Shown here piece by piece: positions 34,493 to 44,254 of a stretch of DNA of 64,000 nt. Numbering within the stretch: position 1 is the stretch's first letter; every line of letters begins with the position of its first letter. Under the pieces are notes generated by a model. That model saw only the letters and a list, made by a program, of their open reading frames with translations. It was not told the DNA's origin and made no database searches. Source of the DNA: Pontibacter coccineus (lineage in GTDB: Bacteria > Bacteroidota > Bacteroidia > Cytophagales > Hymenobacteraceae); assembly GCF_030546575.1 (NCBI RefSeq), contig NZ_JAUOTN010000005.1, positions 310,001-374,000 on the forward strand, in the 5' to 3' direction. The translations under genes were made by a program, and so were the position numbers.

Positions 34493-35845
34493 TTATTTAA
34501 TTAATGTGTTTAGGTCGCCGGTAGCTTTCAGGTAGCCGAGTTGGGCCAGCTGGTACTTCAGCATTTCGTTGTTCAGATTTGTTTTGGCTTCGCGCAGGCT
34601 CACTTCGGCCTCCAGCAGATCGGTCAGCGGAGAGATGCCTTCCTTGTAGAGGTCGTTGGTGGTGTCGTATACCTCCTGGGCCAGGGCCACATTCTGCTCC
34701 TGCGCCGCAATGGACGACGAGCTGTTCTGCAGCTGGCTGATAGAGTTCTCGAGCGCCACTTCCAGGTTCTTGGTCAGCTTCTGGCGATCTGCCTCCAGCG
34801 ACTTGAGTGTGTACTCTGTCTGCTTAATCTGGGAGTGCTTGCGCATACCGTCGAAAATTGGGATGTTGAGCTGAACGCCTACAATGGCTGTTTTAAACCA
34901 TGGCATGTTCGTGTCGAAGAAGTTGAACTCCTTGCGCATGGCGTTGTACTGGTAAGTGCCTGTTGCCGCCAAAGTAGGGTAGTAGCCAGCCTTGATGTTC
35001 TGCATCTGCAGATCAGTCAGCTCAGCCTGCTTGTTGAGCAATTCCAGTTGTGTCTGTCCCTGCACCAGGTCTTTGCTGCTGTTAAAGGCCGCAGCGCCTG
35101 TGTCGAGCGTGATGGCAGCGTCTGTCAACGCGATGCCCTCTTCCAGCGGCATGCCCATGAAAAACTTCAGGACATTCATTTGCTGGTCAAGTGCACTGGT
35201 CAGCGTCTGCAGTTGCGTCTCCAGGTTGGTCTTGTTCACCTTGATGCGGTTCACATCCACCTTGCGGGCCAGGTCGTTTTCGTACTGCAGCTGAAGGATT
35301 TTGCCCAGCTGCTCCAGTCGTGCCAGGTTGGCATTGATGATCTGGAATTGCTCCTTCGTCTGCAGGATCTGAAAATAAGAAGAGCTCACGTTGTACATTA
35401 CTTCTTCTTCCGTCATGGTCTTACGCAGGCGGTAAAGGTCTTCGCTGCTCTTGGCTGCTTTCAGGCCTACAAAGTAAGACTGGTTGAACAACAGCTGAGA
35501 CAGCTGTATACCGCCGTTTGCGTTGTATTTGGTACCGAACTGCACCGGGATCATCTCGTCAGGCTTTCCCTCGAACACGTTCGGGATCACCTGCACGGGT
35601 ATGGCAGGGTACATATTAAAGTTACCGAAGGCATTCACCTGCGGCAGCCCATTGCTCTTCGCCTCCTTCACCATGTATTTGGCGCTCAGTTGGTCATACG
35701 AAGCCTTTTGCATGTCTTCGTTATGCTCCAGCGCATAGGTAATGGCCTCCTGCAGACTCAGCGTCCGCACATCGGGCTTCTCCTGCGCCACCACCGGCTT
35801 CACGAAAAGCATGGCCAATCCGACTACTAAATATTTGATTTTCAC
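34493..35845 (-). CDS. Outer-membrane efflux channel, TolC family
   Basis: 450 residues with a signal peptide (VVGLAMLFVKPVVAQ). The two repeated helical halves of the OEP family are visible, with conserved LSLQEAITYALEHN and repeat-typical stretches such as LLNKQAELTDLQMQNIKAGYYP and LLEAEVSLREAKTNL. It forms the trimeric tunnel of the tripartite pump together with the adaptor and RND subunit encoded just downstream. It is the first structural gene after the regulator; the 69-base gap before it carries one copy of the AGTTC-N10-GAACT repeat. Confidence 0.95.
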   Translation of the reverse strand: MKIKYLVVGLAMLFVKPVVAQEKPDVRTLSLQEAITYALEHNEDMQKASYDQLSAKYMVKEAKSNGLPQVNAFGNFNMYPAIPVQVIPNVFEGKPDEMIPVQFGTKYNANGGIQLSQLLFNQSYFVGLKAAKSSEDLYRLRKTMTEEEVMYNVSSSYFQILQTKEQFQIINANLARLEQLGKILQLQYENDLARKVDVNRIKVNKTNLETQLQTLTSALDQQMNVLKFFMGMPLEEGIALTDAAITLDTGAAAFNSSKDLVQGQTQLELLNKQAELTDLQMQNIKAGYYPTLAATGTYQYNAMRKEFNFFDTNMPWFKTAIVGVQLNIPIFDGMRKHSQIKQTEYTLKSLEADRQKLTKNLEVALENSISQLQNSSSSIAAQEQNVALAQEVYDTTNDLYKEGISPLTDLLEAEVSLREAKTNLNNEMLKYQLAQLGYLKATGDLNTLIK

Positions 35846-35879
35846 GTTGTTGGTTTATTGTGTTTAGATGTAACTAGTA

Positions 35880-35899
35880 AGTTCAGGAAAGAGTGAACT
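35880..35899. promoter_or_regulatory. Candidate operator, copy 1 (ahead of the tolC-type gene)
   Basis: AGTTC (35880-35884) and GAACT (35895-35899) are separated by 10 bases. The same repeat with the same spacing is found upstream of the regulator gene at 36431-36450. Confidence 0.6.
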
Positions 35900-35914
35900 A
35901 TAGAAATAAAAAAA

Positions 35915-36376
35915 TTATTTTCGGCTCTTCTCCCACTCTTCAATCAGGGAGGGCATTCTGTTTTGCATGTAGTCCATGAAGCTGATAAAGTCGTTAAGCT
36001 TGGCGTCATAGATCGGATTATCGCGCTTTCTTACGTCCAGCGCGCGTTTCAGCAATCCGTTGAGATAGCTCAGGTCTTCCATCCTCTTTAAAAAGAATTC
36101 ACGCCAGTTAGAGGACTTGATGCGGAAATAGCGCTTGCGGTCGCCTGGGAACGTGGTATACTCAATGTTTCCTGTATTAAGCAGCATGTTGAGCGCATTG
36201 CTGGTAGCGCTTTTGCTGATGGAGAGTGCTTCGCTGATCTCATCAAAGGTGAGTTCCGCGCGGTCAGAAACAAGCAGCAGCCCCATCACCCGTGCCACAG
36301 CGGGCTGAAAGCCGTTGTTCTCCTGATAAACACCAAATTCCTCGATCAGGCTAAGCTGTTGTTCACTAAGAATCAT
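35915..36376 (-). CDS. GbsR/MarR-like transcription regulator of the efflux operon
   Basis: 153 residues with a winged helix-turn-helix core: LTFDEISEALSISKSATSNALNMLLNTG (residues about 38-65) is the DNA-binding part, followed by a wing with GDRKRYFRIKSSNW. The rest is helical and likely forms the dimer. Its GbsR-type sequence (Y-Q-E-N, GLLLVSD) is typical of regulators of osmolyte or efflux genes. It is upstream of the TolC-MFP-RND genes on the same strand and probably represses them and itself, binding the AGTTC-N10-GAACT repeats on both sides of its own gene. Confidence 0.88.
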   Translation of the reverse strand: MILSEQQLSLIEEFGVYQENNGFQPAVARVMGLLLVSDRAELTFDEISEALSISKSATSNALNMLLNTGNIEYTTFPGDRKRYFRIKSSNWREFFLKRMEDLSYLNGLLKRALDVRKRDNPIYDAKLNDFISFMDYMQNRMPSLIEEWEKSRK

Positions 36377-36407
36377 AGTATACCTTCCTTTTAGAGTATT
36401 AACGCAA

Positions 36408-36451
36408 CAAAGGTAATAGATGGTTTCATTAGTTCATAATTTACAGAACTA
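36408..36451 (-). promoter_or_regulatory. Promoter and operator of the regulator gene
   Basis: On the minus strand TACCTTTG (36408-36415) is a perfect -7 box. Immediately upstream lies the inverted repeat TAGTTC-N10-GAACTA (36430-36451), which would cover the -33 region. Both fit self-regulation. Confidence 0.6.
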
Positions 36452-36486
36452 AAATTTTGCTATTATTTCATAATTAAGATGGAGCG

Positions 36487-36927
36487 TTATTCCAGGATCC
36501 GGCGCAGGTAGTTGATCTGGCCCAGGTGATAGTTTAAATGACCGCTGATGTGTAGCAGGAAAAAGCTGACAGTCATTTGATAGCCGAGCACCTGCTCTGG
36601 ATAGGGCGCTTGCAGCTGCTCCGGCGTGAGGTGCGCCAGCGTTTGGGCTATGGTATGTTTCACCTTCGTGATCTGCTCCAGCAATTCTTTTTTGGAAACG
36701 TTCCGAAGGCTGAATTCCGCGTCCCGGTTCCGTATATAGCCGCTCCTGCCCAGTATAGCTCCGATATAATTGCTCAGGTTGCCGACCAGGTGCAAACAGA
36801 GATTCCCGGCCGGATTGGTAACATGGCCTTTTACTTTCCAAAGGTTTTCCTCCTGCTCAAATGCCCGGATCTCTTCAGAAAGTCTATCCAGGTCGCGTGT
36901 AATGATTAAGCTTATTTCGTTGTTCAT
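36487..36927 (-). CDS. DinB-like protein (DUF1572 type)
   Basis: 146 residues, a four-helix bundle. The His residues of the DinB fold are present: CLHLVGNL (about residue 49), and the LLHISGHLNYHLGQINYLR region (about 125-143) with the closely spaced His pair. Members of the DinB/YfiT-like superfamily use such His residues to bind a metal and often transfer thiols or act on maleylpyruvate; many are uncharacterised. No neighbour gives a hint. The start at 36927 (MNNEISL) is the usual one. Confidence 0.85.
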   Translation of the reverse strand: MNNEISLIITRDLDRLSEEIRAFEQEENLWKVKGHVTNPAGNLCLHLVGNLSNYIGAILGRSGYIRNRDAEFSLRNVSKKELLEQITKVKHTIAQTLAHLTPEQLQAPYPEQVLGYQMTVSFFLLHISGHLNYHLGQINYLRRILE

Positions 36928-37058
36928 AATTGCTTCAAAGTGGGCAGTTGGCTTTTTGTTTGGCCTTGTTATAAGACTTCTATTGCAATAAACGAATGCC
37001 TCATCTTTACGTTTTAGGCTAGTAGCGCACCCTTATGTTTGTCTTTATATATAAATCG

Positions 37059-37199
37059 ATGAAAACAATTCGGAAAGAGTCCCCTGGCTGCAAGTTGAAG
37101 AAAATATACGATGACACCGCTTACCGCGTGTATCACCCGTGCATGAAGGATAAAGGCGGGAAGGTAGATATTGCTACACTCTTACTTCACTCTTCCTGA
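37059..37199 (+). CDS. Small basic ORF directly ahead of the ligD-like gene
   Basis: 46 residues (MKTIRKESPGCKLKKIYDDT and on) from ATG 37059, or 54 from ATG 37035. It ends six bases before the next ATG at 37206, suggesting co-translation. It has two Cys (ESPGCK and HPCM) in a basic sequence, so a zinc-binding or DNA-binding role is possible but not shown. I know no family for it. Confidence 0.4.
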   Translation: MKTIRKESPGCKLKKIYDDTAYRVYHPCMKDKGGKVDIATLLLHSS

Positions 37200-37205
37200 T
37201 TAGCT

Positions 37206-38762
37206 ATGAGCCTGGAAAAATATAATAAGAAGCGGAACTTCGGTGAGACGCCGGAGCCCGCCGGGAAGGAGGGACACGGCAAAGGAAAACTGCGCTTTGT
37301 AGTACAGCGGCATGAGGCTTCTACCCTGCATTACGACTTCAGACTGGAAATGGAAGGTGTACTGAAAAGCTGGGCAGTCCCCAAAGGACCCTCGCTCAAC
37401 CCCACCGATAAACGCCTGGCCATGGAAGTGGAAGACCATCCTTTTTCGTACCGCACGTTTGAGGGCGTGATACCGGAAGGCAACTACGGTGCCGGCCGGG
37501 TAGCTATCTGGGACGAAGGGACCTACCACGCCGCCGAAACCGATGATCCTGCAATGGAGGAGGAGTATTTGCTGCGTGGACTAGAGGAGGGCAATATCAA
37601 GTTCGTGCTGGAAGGAAAGAAGCTGCGGGGTGAGTTTACCCTCATCAAAATGAAAGGGCGGCAGAAGGGAGCCTGGCTGCTGGTGAAAAAGAAAGATGAA
37701 GCGGCGGTGACAGAAGCCTATGACAGTGAAGATCATCTAGGTGATATCAGTATGACCAAACCAGCTAAACCGGCTAAAAAGGCTACTGCTGAAAAAGCTA
37801 CGACAGCAAAGAAATCACATAAATCCTCGCCTGAAAAGAGCAGCAGAGACGATAGCAAGGAAGAGAAGGAAATTGAGGGACAGACCGTTTCTTTCAGCAA
37901 CCTGGATAAATTTTACTGGCCAACGGAGGGACTCACAAAAGGGGACTTGATCGCCTATTACCAAGGTATAGGCGACGTGCTGCTGCCATACCTGCAAGAC
38001 CGGCCGCAGTCGCTGCTGCGGCATCCGAACGGGGCCGAAAAGCCGGGCTTCTTCCAGAAAGACATCGACCATACCCCTGACTGGGTACGCACTGTGGCCC
38101 TCCATGCAGAGTCTACGGGGAAGGAGGTCGATTACCTGGTGTGTGACAACAAGGCGACGCTGGCCTACATGAACAATCTGGGCTGCATACAACTTAACCC
38201 TTGGAACTCTCGATTAGCTAATCTGGAAAAACCGGATTACCTGGTCATTGACCTGGACCCGGATGAGAACCCCTACGATGAAGTAATCGAAACCACACTT
38301 GCGACCAGGGAGGTGCTGGACAAGGCCGGAGCCGCCTGCTATGTTAAAACCTCCGGAGCTACGGGCATGCATATTTACGTGCCGCTGGGAGCCAGGTATA
38401 CCTTTGAGCAAGCCAAGCAATTTGCGCAATTAGTGGCCCAAAAGGTGCACGAACAGCTGCCTACGCTGACCAGTCTGGAGCGTAACCCGAAATCTCGTAA
38501 GGGTAAGATCTACCTGGATTTTCTGCAGAATGCTATTGCGCAAACGGTGGCTGCCCCTTACAGCGTCCGCCCAAGGACAGGCGCCCCGGTTTCGGCCCCT
38601 CTCCGTTGGGAGGAAGTCAAGCCAGGACTACGGCCAACTGATTTTACGATGCTGAACATGCCGGATAGAATACGCCAGTTAGGTGATATCTTAAGTGGCG
38701 TGCTGGGAGAGGGAGTGGATCTGGAGGCATGTCTGAAGAAACTCGAGCCAACACAAACGTAA
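37206..38762 (+). CDS. LigD-like protein with phosphoesterase and polymerase domains but no ligase domain
   Basis: 518 residues. The N-terminal 3'-phosphoesterase domain (about residues 1-160) has the active-site pattern QRHEASTLHYDFRLEM and EDHPFSY. A Lys/Ala/Ser-rich linker (about 180-225) leads to the primase-polymerase domain (about 230-515) with FYWPTEGLTKGDLIAYY, the catalytic DLDPDE, and SGATGMHIYVPLG. The central ATP-dependent ligase domain (KxDG motif) of full LigD is absent. It would process and fill breaks in non-homologous end joining but needs a ligase elsewhere. No Ku gene is next to it. Confidence 0.9.
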   Translation: MSLEKYNKKRNFGETPEPAGKEGHGKGKLRFVVQRHEASTLHYDFRLEMEGVLKSWAVPKGPSLNPTDKRLAMEVEDHPFSYRTFEGVIPEGNYGAGRVAIWDEGTYHAAETDDPAMEEEYLLRGLEEGNIKFVLEGKKLRGEFTLIKMKGRQKGAWLLVKKKDEAAVTEAYDSEDHLGDISMTKPAKPAKKATAEKATTAKKSHKSSPEKSSRDDSKEEKEIEGQTVSFSNLDKFYWPTEGLTKGDLIAYYQGIGDVLLPYLQDRPQSLLRHPNGAEKPGFFQKDIDHTPDWVRTVALHAESTGKEVDYLVCDNKATLAYMNNLGCIQLNPWNSRLANLEKPDYLVIDLDPDENPYDEVIETTLATREVLDKAGAACYVKTSGATGMHIYVPLGARYTFEQAKQFAQLVAQKVHEQLPTLTSLERNPKSRKGKIYLDFLQNAIAQTVAAPYSVRPRTGAPVSAPLRWEEVKPGLRPTDFTMLNMPDRIRQLGDILSGVLGEGVDLEACLKKLEPTQT

Positions 38763-38813
38763 TTATTGACTATTCGCTTGTAACTCCTGCACGCCCGCTT
38801 ACACCTATACATT

Positions 38814-38849
38814 AGCAAAGGCATCTGCTGTATTGCAGATGCCTTTGCT
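38814..38849. terminator. Perfect hairpin after the ligD-like gene
   Basis: AGCAAAGGCATCTGC (38814-38828) and GCAGATGCCTTTGCT (38835-38849) pair perfectly around a 6-base loop, but there is no long T-run. It lies between the convergent ligD-like and GH13 genes. Confidence 0.6.
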
Positions 38850-38929
38850 TGATCGGGCTTACGCCCTTATTCGTAGCTGCTTTAGCCTGCCACTGTTATT
38901 TTAGGACGGCTGCTATACCTAGTTCAGGA

Positions 38930-40534
38930 TTATTTCAGCCGGATGATCATCCCTTCATCGCCGCTCAGGCTGACGTGCTTGCTGACCGTGGCACCTTCCC
39001 GCTCGGGCAGGGTGTCGATCTCGATGGTGCCTTCGAAGTTGAAATGCTCCGGTGCGAAATGACAGGGCTTGTGGCTGAGGTTGAGCAATATCAGAAAGCG
39101 CTGATCTGAGGTATAGCGCAGGTAGGCCAGAAGCGGACTGCTGGCTACCACCGGCCGGTAGTCCCCGATGTGCAGGGCAGGTTCCTCCTGTCTTAGTTTG
39201 ATCAGGCGTTTGTAAAGGGCGTAGATCGAGAATTCATCTTCCAGTTGCGTCTTCACATTCACGCGGCGGTAATCTTCGGGCAGCCGCAGCCAGGGCTTGC
39301 TCTCGCTGAAGCCAGCGTTTTCGCTCCTGTCCCACTGCATGGGGGTGCGCTGCGGATCGCGGCTCAGGTTAAGACCGGGCATGTTAAGTCCCTGCGGGTC
39401 CTGCACCTCGTCCGGCGGAATGGGCACGTCACGCATGCCAATCTCGTCTCCATAATAAATGGTTGGTGTTCCGCGCAATGTCAGCAGGAGCATGGCCGCC
39501 ACACGGGCCTGTGCCTTGCCCACCCGGCTCGTGATGCGGGGCTGGTCATGGTTGCCCAGTACCCAGTTCGGCCAACCGCCGTTCGGCAGGGCGCCTTCGT
39601 ATTGGTTGATGTTCGATGAGATTTCCGTGGCATCCCAGTCGATGGAAAGCAGCAGAAAGTTAAAAGGCAGGTGCGCCCCGCTCTTGTCGGTGCCGTAGTA
39701 GGTCATCAGTTTGTGGATGGGTAGGTATATTTCCCCGATCATCATGCGCTCATCGTAGCTGTCGAGCACTTTACGCATCTTGTGCACGATATCATGGACC
39801 TCAGGCTGGTCAGTGGAGTAAGCAGGTATAAGCTTTTCGTACGTCGCCTGGTGGGCTTTGTAGTGTGGGTTCACCGGGTTGTCGCGCAGCTGCTCGTCTT
39901 TGATCATGTGCCACATCACGTCCACCCGGAAGCCGTCCACGCCTTTGTCGAGCCAGAAGCGCATCACATCCAGCATAGCCTCCTGCACCTCGGGGTTTCG
40001 CCAGTTCAGATCAGGTTGTTCTTTCAAAAAAGCGTGATAATAGTACTGTTGCGTATGCTCGTCCCATTCCCAGGCACTTCCGCCAAACATGGCAAGCCAG
40101 TTATTCGGCTCAGATCCGTCTTCATTGGCATCTTTCCAGATGTACCAGTCGCGCTTTGGATTGTCTTTAGAAGAGCGGGATTCCTTAAACCAGGGATGCT
40201 CATCGGAAGTATGGTTGGGCACAAGGTCCAGGATCAACTTCATGTCCCGGTCGTGCACGGCCTGCAGGAGTTCATCGAAGTCGTCCATGGAGCCAAACAA
40301 TGGATGGATGTCGCAGTAGTCTGATATGTCGTAGCCAAAATCGGCCATGGGAGAGGAGAAGAGAGGAGATATCCAGATAGCCTTTATACATAGTGACTTG
40401 ATATGTTCGAGCCGTTGGATGATGCCCTGCAGGTCACCCACACCATCGCCGTTACTGTCCTGATAAGAACGTGGGTAGATCTGGTAAATGACTCCTTCCT
40501 GCCACCACAGGTGTTTTTGCTGCGTGTCTTTCAT
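38930..40534 (-). CDS. GH13 alpha-glucosidase (oligo-1,6-glucosidase/trehalose-type group)
   Basis: 534 residues, no signal peptide. The (beta/alpha)8 barrel motifs of GH13 are present: LDLVPNHTSDEH (region I), GFRVDVMWHM with the Asp nucleophile, MIGEIYLP with the Glu acid/base, and VLGNHDQPR with the transition-state Asp. QIYPRSYQDSNGDGVGDL at the start includes a calcium-site loop. This matches cytoplasmic alpha-glucosidases that release glucose from short alpha-glucans. It is a single gene on the minus strand with no transporter or SusCD pair near. Confidence 0.93.
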   Translation of the reverse strand: MKDTQQKHLWWQEGVIYQIYPRSYQDSNGDGVGDLQGIIQRLEHIKSLCIKAIWISPLFSSPMADFGYDISDYCDIHPLFGSMDDFDELLQAVHDRDMKLILDLVPNHTSDEHPWFKESRSSKDNPKRDWYIWKDANEDGSEPNNWLAMFGGSAWEWDEHTQQYYYHAFLKEQPDLNWRNPEVQEAMLDVMRFWLDKGVDGFRVDVMWHMIKDEQLRDNPVNPHYKAHQATYEKLIPAYSTDQPEVHDIVHKMRKVLDSYDERMMIGEIYLPIHKLMTYYGTDKSGAHLPFNFLLLSIDWDATEISSNINQYEGALPNGGWPNWVLGNHDQPRITSRVGKAQARVAAMLLLTLRGTPTIYYGDEIGMRDVPIPPDEVQDPQGLNMPGLNLSRDPQRTPMQWDRSENAGFSESKPWLRLPEDYRRVNVKTQLEDEFSIYALYKRLIKLRQEEPALHIGDYRPVVASSPLLAYLRYTSDQRFLILLNLSHKPCHFAPEHFNFEGTIEIDTLPEREGATVSKHVSLSGDEGMIIRLK

Positions 40535-40599
40535 AGTATTTGGTTTGCGAATTGGCCTCAGGCCGGTACACAGTTGAAATAATGTCTCATGTACGGGAA

Positions 40600-40933
40600 A
40601 CTCTCTGGAGAGTATAGCTTAAATGGGTCACAGTCTCTATAGGGTAAAAGTAGATGATTATAATTCCCTCGCCAGAAGTGAGTGTCTCTTAGCTCCTTCG
40701 GATTTATCAATCCGAAGTATGACTGTTGAGGGTCTCCAGACTCGCATGCTTCACCTTTGGGAATACAGGAGTTAGCAAAACCCTACTGTGTACTTTCGGA
40801 TTGGAAAAGCTGAAGGAGCCTGTAAGCGAGCCCAGGCAGAGGCTAAAAGAACAGGCGCCCGGCGCCAGGTAGCCAACAACCCGAAGGCTTTGTGACAAGC
40901 GCAGCGTTTATGGGCCGGCCTCACCACTGGTGA
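40600..40933. repeat. Second cluster of mini-hairpins
   Basis: Small inverted repeats at 40600-40613 (ACTCTC/GAGAGT), 40696-40717 (CTTCGGATT tatc AATCCGAAG), 40852-40866 (GGCGCC pairs) and 40921-40933 (TCACCA/TGGTGA). The second matches the 9090-9113 hairpin in design. It lies in the 479-base gap 40535-41013, which shows no gene. A short minus-strand frame (40707-40898) in it has no support. Confidence 0.6.
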
Positions 40934-41013
40934 TCAGACACAAGCTAGGATGCACACGTCATTTTTCAACCACACCTGAAGGACTGCGTTATAAATAGCT
41001 GATAAAGAAAACC

Positions 41014-41244
41014 ATGGAGCAGACTTTCTCATCCTTCCTGACTGGCTTGGGCCTCATCAGCATTATTATAGGCATCGTGCTGCTGGTTTTTGCTGTATGG
41101 AGCGTAATCTGGTCTTACCACGATGCCCGGCGCCGGGGCAAGTCCCCCTGGCTGGTGGCCCTGATGGTCCTGCTCATGGTATGGCCGGTTGGTCTGATCA
41201 TCTGGTTATTGCTCCGGCCGCAAAAAACAGAACAACAGGTATAG
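41014..41244 (+). CDS. Small two-helix membrane protein, PLDc_N-like
   Basis: 76 residues with two hydrophobic stretches (about residues 12-33 and 47-66) and a charged loop between (YHDARRRGKSPW). The W-P-(V/L)-G pattern in the second helix (MVWPVGLIIWLL) and the overall plan fit the PLDc_N family of small membrane proteins. The stop codon TAG is part of an AGGTATAG motif (41237-41244). No function is known. It lies 479 bases after the GH13 start. Confidence 0.65.
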   Translation: MEQTFSSFLTGLGLISIIIGIVLLVFAVWSVIWSYHDARRRGKSPWLVALMVLLMVWPVGLIIWLLLRPQKTEQQV

Positions 41245-41245
41245 G

Positions 41246-41524
41246 CTAGTCCCAATTCACAATGGCGTCGTATTCCTTGTGGCGTTTTACGTAGGCTTCT
41301 ACCACCGGGCAGGAGGGCACAATCATGCATTTGCAGGCCTGTGCATGTTCCAGTCCTTCTTTTACTAATCTGTCGGCTATACCCTGACCGCGATGCTGCT
41401 CGGGCACAAAGGTATGGTCGAAGTCCATATGCCCCTGATCGGTAATGGAATAAGTGAGCTCAGCCTCGCCGCCTTCCAGGATGATATAAAAGCGGGTGTC
41501 TTCTTCGTCGTGAATGATTTCCAT
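41246..41524 (-). CDS. Small GNAT-like N-acetyltransferase (YjdJ type)
   Basis: 92 residues from the ATG at 41524; the longer frame from 41593 adds a leader without homology. The acetyl-CoA binding region is EQHRGQGIADRLVKEGLEHA, with the Q/R-x-x-G-x-G/A motif, and the C-terminal part PSCPVVEAYVKRHKEY completes the small YjdJ/GCN5-like fold. Substrate unknown. It is convergent with the previous gene, with one base between the two stop codons. Confidence 0.82.
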   Translation of the reverse strand: MEIIHDEEDTRFYIILEGGEAELTYSITDQGHMDFDHTFVPEQHRGQGIADRLVKEGLEHAQACKCMIVPSCPVVEAYVKRHKEYDAIVNWD

Positions 41525-41692
41525 GGCGATGTATAAGTCGTTTGTGCAGGTATACGACCTCCCGGTGGAAGGCGTTGGAAACGCTTCTTCCATACTATTC
41601 GATTTTTAATGTATTTTGCAATCAGAAAAAATATAACCTGTGGCGGACTGACAGAGTACAATCAGCTGTTCTTCACCATACACCCTTTATAA

Positions 41693-43864
<2,172 letters not shown>

Positions 43865-43885
43865 TTGCTATACCTGATATAATAG

Positions 43886-43920
43886 AAAAGCGCCGTGCAG
43901 AAATGTACGGCGCTTTTTTT
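43886..43920 (+). terminator. Terminator after the GH97 gene
   Basis: AAAAGCGCCGT and ACGGCGCTTTTTT are paired around a 10-base loop with a T-run. TATACCT lies just ahead (43869). Confidence 0.75.
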
Positions 43921-43989
43921 TGCTGCAATCGAATTATTTTAAGGTATAGTTTGTATCTTATTGATATGTAAACTTTTAGCCCATTACCT

Positions 43990-44184
43990 ATGAATCCAGA
44001 CGAATTTGAAGAAAATTATACCCAAATCCTTCAGACGCTTTTAAAAGCCTTTGCAAACAGCTCCGCAGTCGAACCCGAAAAGTTCTACGGCCTGGCCAAT
44101 GTCATAGAAAAGCTGCGCGATGCCAGCCCTGCCCTCTACGATGCTATCCAATCGTTAGAAGACGAAAAGCGCGAAGTCGCTTAG
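43990..44184 (+). CDS. Small acidic helical protein of unknown function
   Basis: 64 residues, acidic, mostly helical with a heptad-like pattern (YTQILQTLLKAFANSS, VIEKLRDASPALYDAIQSLED). No membrane segment, signal or known motif. A hairpin with a T-run behind it (44198-44254) supports a transcribed gene. Function unknown. Confidence 0.5.
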   Translation: MNPDEFEENYTQILQTLLKAFANSSAVEPEKFYGLANVIEKLRDASPALYDAIQSLEDEKREVA

Positions 44185-44197
44185 TTGATAAACCAGA

Positions 44198-44254
44198 CTG
44201 ACGGTGCTGCAGTAGCCCTGCACGAGCAAGTTTGTTACAGCACCGTCAGCTTTT
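44198..44254 (+). terminator. Terminator overlapping the end of the convergent gene
   Basis: CTGACGGTGCTG (44198-44209) and CAGCACCGTCAG (44238-44249) pair perfectly and are followed by CTTTTT. The right arm lies in the last codons of the minus-strand T9SS gene. Confidence 0.6.

Noticed and set aside
34541..35830. 429-residue open frame opposite the TolC-type gene
   Set aside because: Antisense to a well-supported gene with clear family motifs; composition is that of a shadow frame.
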